Shown: positions 47,117-50,074 of the stretch, piece after piece | Position numbering within the stretch: position 1 is the first letter of the stretch | How the letters are laid out: each line of letters begins with the position of its first letter | Assembly (NCBI GenBank): GCA_001541255.1 | Contig: LNQR01000103.1 | Span: 1 to 50,074, forward strand | Source: Candidatus Magnetominusculus xianensis | GTDB lineage: Bacteria > Nitrospirota > Thermodesulfovibrionia > Thermodesulfovibrionales > Magnetobacteriaceae | Length of the DNA: 50,074 nt | Direction: 5' to 3' | The notes under the pieces: model-generated | Database searches by the model: none | What the model saw: the letters and a program-made list of their open reading frames with translations, nothing else | Told to the model about the DNA's origin: nothing | Translations under genes and position numbers: made by a program

Positions 47117-47380
47117 ATGAACGAAAAAAATACTGTAATATTTGCCCTGAGTACCTGTCCTTCATGTAAGAAGGTAAAGGAGCTGCTTACAACACATAAC
47201 ATTGAATTCATTCTTGCAGAGCTGGACACGCTGGACATAGAATCGCGGGATAAGCTGCTCCTGGAAGTCAAGAAATATAACCCGCGTGAGACATTCCCGA
47301 CAATAGTAGTTGATGGAGGCAGGGTGGTAATCGTAGGGTATAACGAGGATGCCATTAAAAAGGAATACGAAATTAAATAA
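47117..47380 (+). CDS. Glutaredoxin-like protein
   Basis: An 87-residue thioredoxin-fold protein with the redox pair Cys14-Pro-Ser-Cys17 (STCPSCKKVKELL) and the cis-proline segment TFPTIVVDGG. CPSC differs from the CPYC of classical glutaredoxins and resembles NrdH- or Grx-like proteins of anaerobes. It may reduce the peroxiredoxin three genes upstream. It is followed 18 bp later by the AhpD-like gene. Confidence 0.9.
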   Translation: MNEKNTVIFALSTCPSCKKVKELLTTHNIEFILAELDTLDIESRDKLLLEVKKYNPRETFPTIVVDGGRVVIVGYNEDAIKKEYEIK

Positions 47381-47398
47381 AACAATACCAGGGGAGAC

Positions 47399-47716
47399 AT
47401 GATGAAAAAGATACCGGCGCATTATGCAAAATTAAAAGAAAGACACGGCAGCCTGCTTGAGGCCGTTGAGACATTGGGCAAAGCGGCAAAGGCAGCAGGC
47501 CCGATTGACGCCATGACAGCAGAACTGATACAGCTTGCCGCCGCAGTTGCAATACGTTCAGAAGGTTCAGTCCACAGCCACACGCGCAGGGCGCTGTCAC
47601 ACGGCGCAACACCGGAACAGCTCAGGCACGCTGCCATCCTGCTCACCAGCGTTGTGGGATTTCCAGCGGTTGCTGCAGCCCTGACATGGATAGATGATGT
47701 CATCGAGGATGCCTGA
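47399..47716 (+). CDS. Carboxymuconolactone decarboxylase / AhpD-like protein without the redox cysteines
   Basis: A 105-residue all-helical protein of the CMD/AhpD superfamily. The core reads RSEGSVHSHTRRALSHGATPEQL. The family's CxxC before the histidine is replaced by Ser54 and Ser57, whereas His61 and the GAT turn remain. It therefore cannot run the disulfide chemistry of AhpD, but could still bind metal or a small substrate with His59 and His61. Together with the peroxiredoxin and glutaredoxin-like neighbours it looks like a repurposed AhpD. Its 3' end overlaps the next gene by 23 bases. Confidence 0.85.
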   Translation: MMKKIPAHYAKLKERHGSLLEAVETLGKAAKAAGPIDAMTAELIQLAAAVAIRSEGSVHSHTRRALSHGATPEQLRHAAILLTSVVGFPAVAAALTWIDDVIEDA

Positions 47717-48629
47717 TTCTGCACATCCACGAGGCGTACAGCTCTATCCCAACCTGACATGCAACTACAGCTGCGATTTCTGCTTTAACCGCGGACTAAG
47801 CGAATCTGGCATGATAAGCCCCAGCGATTTCTCATCACTTATTAGCGTACTAAGACAAATCGGCGTAGAAAGCATTGATATACTTGGTGGAGAGCCGACA
47901 CTACATCCAAATATCGCCGAGTTCGCCGCCATAATAAATGACAATAATCTCTCTGCCACAATCAGCACTAACGGCTCGAACATTAATATGCTGAGGTGTA
48001 TATCAAGTAGCGCCTCTGGCTCAAACGTAAAAATCGGAGTATCTGTCAATGACAAAATCCCTGAGGCGCTTGATGATTTCATTATGGAGCACAAGCCCTA
48101 TGTAAAGAGCGTTGCATCAAATAAGGCATCTCCGGTGCCAGAGGCGGCGGCTAAGTATATCGGGCAGCCGGGGATTAACTATTATTTAATCTTCAGAGAC
48201 GCTATGTCTCAGGCAGACCTGAGAGAGACACTGCCGTTTTATGAATACTATGAGAAACTGAACACATTAAAACAGTCAAACAATGGAGTTGATGGTGTGT
48301 ACTGCGGTGGTTTTTTACCCGACACAGAGGTCTATCCTGAGCTTGAGGGCGTGAGATGCCCGGCTGGGACTACGAAGGCGGCTGTGCTGCCAAATGGTGA
48401 TGTATACCCGTGCAATCTGTTTTTTCGCAGCCGGAAATTCAGGCTTGGTAATATATTTACCGATGACTTTCAGTTGATATGGGAAAGTCCTGTATTGGAT
48501 TTCTTCAGGTCGTTTACCGGCAGTGCGTGTCTGCACTGTGCGCTCAATAACCAATGCCGGGGCGGATGTCCTGCCGTGTCATATGCAATTACCGGAAGGC
48601 TTGACGCACCTGATCCGAGGTGTTTATGA
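47694..48629 (+). CDS. Radical SAM protein with SPASM-type C-terminal domain
   Basis: A 311-residue enzyme. The radical SAM cluster is Cys23-x3-Cys27-x2-Cys30 (LTCNYSCDFC), followed by the SAM-binding ILGGEPTLHP (GGEP). The C-terminal region has SPASM-like cysteines, in CPAGTTKAAVLPNGDVYPCNLF and CLHCALNNQCRGGCPA, which should bind auxiliary Fe-S clusters. Such enzymes modify peptides or small molecules. No precursor peptide gene is evident, although the small zinc-ribbon proteins nearby have not been excluded. The start is uncertain: 47694, 47697 or 47709 (Met6), none with a good ribosome site. The stop overlaps the ketosynthase ATG. Confidence 0.88.
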   Translation: MMSSRMPDSAHPRGVQLYPNLTCNYSCDFCFNRGLSESGMISPSDFSSLISVLRQIGVESIDILGGEPTLHPNIAEFAAIINDNNLSATISTNGSNINMLRCISSSASGSNVKIGVSVNDKIPEALDDFIMEHKPYVKSVASNKASPVPEAAAKYIGQPGINYYLIFRDAMSQADLRETLPFYEYYEKLNTLKQSNNGVDGVYCGGFLPDTEVYPELEGVRCPAGTTKAAVLPNGDVYPCNLFFRSRKFRLGNIFTDDFQLIWESPVLDFFRSFTGSACLHCALNNQCRGGCPAVSYAITGRLDAPDPRCL

Positions 48630-49849
48630 ATCGTGTAGTTATCACTGGCATAGGGGCGGTAACACCGCTTGGAAATAGTTTTAGTGATTCATGGGCGGGT
48701 CTCATCGCTGGCAGAAGCGGGATAAGTACGCTGCCCGAACACCTGAGCTGTGGCGGCATTACGCTTGCTGGGCAATTAATGGGATTTGACGCAGGGCAAT
48801 TTTTAAGCATCCGGGAACAAAACCGCCTTGACCCGTTTGTCCACTATGCAGTGGCGGCAGCGGCAATGGCGCTTGACGACGCAGCCAGCACAAAACCGGA
48901 GGGATTTGCCTCAATAATAGGGACAAGCAGGGCTGGGATATCAATGATAAACGCAGCGGCGGCAAGCCTATACTCCCGCAAAGATAATCGACGAAAGGTA
49001 TCGGCATATCTGATGCCGACAACTACGGCATCAATGGCTGCCTCGTACATATCGCAGAAGTTTGGGCTTCGCGGTCACACGCTTGGCATATCAAACGCCT
49101 GCACGTCGGGGGCAAATGCCATTGGAGAGGCATTCAGGCTGATAAAACACGGGTACGCAGAGGGGGCACTTGCCGGAGGGGCGGAGGCACCGCTTTGCAA
49201 ACTCAGCATAGAGGGCTATAGTGCAAGCGGTGCGTTGTCAAAGACTTTATCACAGGCAGCAGCGTCGAGACCGTTTTGTGTGGGGCGTGACGGGTTTGTC
49301 CTTGCAGAAGGTGCCTGTGTTGTGGTGATGGAAGAATGCAGCTCAGCGCTCAAGCGAGGGGCGCGCATATATGCAGAGGTCTTAGGCTATGGTAACACCT
49401 CTGATGGCATGGACATGGTTAGGCCAGACAGCACAATGCAGGCCGCCGCCATTGTTAACGCCCTCACAGAGGCCGCCCTCAGCCCAGAAGATGTGACATT
49501 CATCAGCGCCCACGCGACCTCAACAGCCCTTGGGGATGCGGTAGAGTCTGAGGCCATCCACAAGGCGTTTAAGGGTAACGTGATGAGGCTGCCGGTAACG
49601 GCGAATAAATCAATGACTGGTCACATGCTCAGCGCCTCAGCCGCTTTTGAGACTGCCGCAGCAGCAATGTCAATATACACGGGACTTATTCCTCCGACGA
49701 TAAATATTCAGGCAATCGACCCCGCGTGCAGCTTGAACGTTATCACAAAAGAGCTGAAAATCGACAGCATTCGTTCAGGAATCACAAACAGTTTTGGCTT
49801 TGGAGGCGTCAACGCCTCTGTTGTGCTTGGGGGGCAGGGCGCCGATTAG
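48626..49849 (+). CDS. Beta-ketoacyl-ACP synthase (FabF/KAS II-like)
   Basis: From the ATG at 48626 (overlapping the radical SAM stop as ATGA) it has 407 residues. The condensing triad is Cys159 (SNACTSGA), His296 (SAHATST) and His333 (TGHMLSAS), with Lys328 (NKSMTG). The usual HGTST is HATST here. The gene lies outside any fab cluster and is coupled to a radical SAM enzyme, with no ACP, KR or CLF in the window. It may serve a special pathway such as a secondary lipid or polyketide. Normal FabF function cannot be excluded. Confidence 0.9.
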   Translation: MNRVVITGIGAVTPLGNSFSDSWAGLIAGRSGISTLPEHLSCGGITLAGQLMGFDAGQFLSIREQNRLDPFVHYAVAAAAMALDDAASTKPEGFASIIGTSRAGISMINAAAASLYSRKDNRRKVSAYLMPTTTASMAASYISQKFGLRGHTLGISNACTSGANAIGEAFRLIKHGYAEGALAGGAEAPLCKLSIEGYSASGALSKTLSQAAASRPFCVGRDGFVLAEGACVVVMEECSSALKRGARIYAEVLGYGNTSDGMDMVRPDSTMQAAAIVNALTEAALSPEDVTFISAHATSTALGDAVESEAIHKAFKGNVMRLPVTANKSMTGHMLSASAAFETAAAAMSIYTGLIPPTINIQAIDPACSLNVITKELKIDSIRSGITNSFGFGGVNASVVLGGQGAD

Positions 49850-49893
49850 AATTCCACAGGAACAAAGATTGAGACAGAATCTGTGCTTGAGGA

Positions 49894-50073
49894 CTAAACA
49901 ATCTTCCCCAAAAACCCCTTTAGCTCATCCACTGACCCGGCTTTCTTAATAAGATTCTTGAACTCCTCTAATTTCTCCACAGAATTATAGCAAGTGACAA
50001 AAATCAGTTCGTATTGTCCTCGGTGTAAGATAGCAAGAAATCTTACACCTATATTTTTTAGGAGAGTATGTGC
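49894..50073 (-). CDS. C-terminal part of an unrecognised protein (partial)
   Basis: Minus-strand frame entering at the right edge and ending at TAG 49894-49896. The visible 59 residues include FLAILHRGQYELIFVTCYNSV and end in EKLEEFKNLIKKAGSVDELKGFLGKIV. A beta-rich start and a helical end are evident, with no family that I can name. It converges on the ketosynthase gene; the 44-bp gap shows no clear hairpin. Confidence 0.6.
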   Translation of the reverse strand, partial: AHTLLKNIGVRFLAILHRGQYELIFVTCYNSVEKLEEFKNLIKKAGSVDELKGFLGKIV

Positions 50074-50074
50074 A

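Overview
The window is a dense bacterial chromosome segment of moderate GC content. It has standard bacterial start sites, many 4-bp ATGA overlaps between genes, and sigma-70-like promoters. The gene mix points to a microaerophilic or anaerobic, sulfur-handling Gram-negative bacterium: a superoxide reductase/flavodiiron/rubredoxin island, sulfur-anion permeases, an Lol lipoprotein release complex, an outer-membrane barrel protein, and many c-di-GMP and PAS/GAF sensor proteins. I think a Nitrospirota lineage, perhaps relatives of the Magnetobacterium group, is likely. That is inference from gene content and protein style; no rRNA or other marker in the window proves it.

Layout. 1-3938 (+): a coiled-coil protein and a dynamin-like GTPase, one base apart. 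4056-4452 (+): a sigma-54-type promoter, a long leader and a 53-aa zinc ribbon. 4541-7532 (-): HD-GYP protein, chemoreceptor and a small secreted basic protein. 7672-10397 (-): the yceD-rpmF-plsX-fabH operon behind a near-consensus promoter. 10544-17526 (-): a seven-gene envelope/sulfur operon (thioredoxin-like, TauE, MMPL/RND, two YeeE/YedE halves, LolA-like, outer-membrane barrel), followed by an ArsR regulator whose cysteine spacing matches persulfide sensors SqrR/BigR. The promoter of the operon carries a perfect 11-bp inverted repeat over its -10 region. 17689-21381 (+): lysS with an overlapping leader ORF, then an LolC/E permease, a small membrane protein and LolD. 21410-25063 (+): histidine kinase, single-domain receiver and receiver-HD-GYP.

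25064-26437 is a decayed stretch containing a frameshifted Fic pseudogene. 26438-29280 (+): a diiron ODP/metallo-beta-lactamase-fold protein coupled by ATGA overlap to a GGDEF-EAL protein, a possible O2-to-c-di-GMP module. 29410-29589 (-): a 59-aa protein. 29643-37807 (-): a three-gene sensor operon whose products share one type of GAF domain; only the middle one has a kinase. 37960-38805 (-): lipM-like octanoyltransferase. 38909-39239: transposase remnant and a small hairpin repeat. 39369-42651 (+): YifB/ComM-type AAA protein and a GT39-like membrane protein.

42883-48629 (+) is an oxygen and peroxide defence island: a rubredoxin-like peptide, two rubredoxins, two unexplained zinc-ribbon proteins, flavodiiron protein, superoxide reductase, 2-Cys peroxiredoxin, desulforedoxin, iron-sulfur flavoprotein, glutaredoxin-like protein and a cysteine-less AhpD-like protein. 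It runs straight into a radical SAM/SPASM protein and an active-looking ketosynthase (to 49849). The C-terminus of an unrecognised minus-strand gene closes the window.

The electron carriers, O2 and superoxide reductases, ODP sensor and persulfide-type regulator together suggest a cell living at an oxic/sulfidic interface. No tRNA, rRNA, CRISPR array or intact mobile element was seen.
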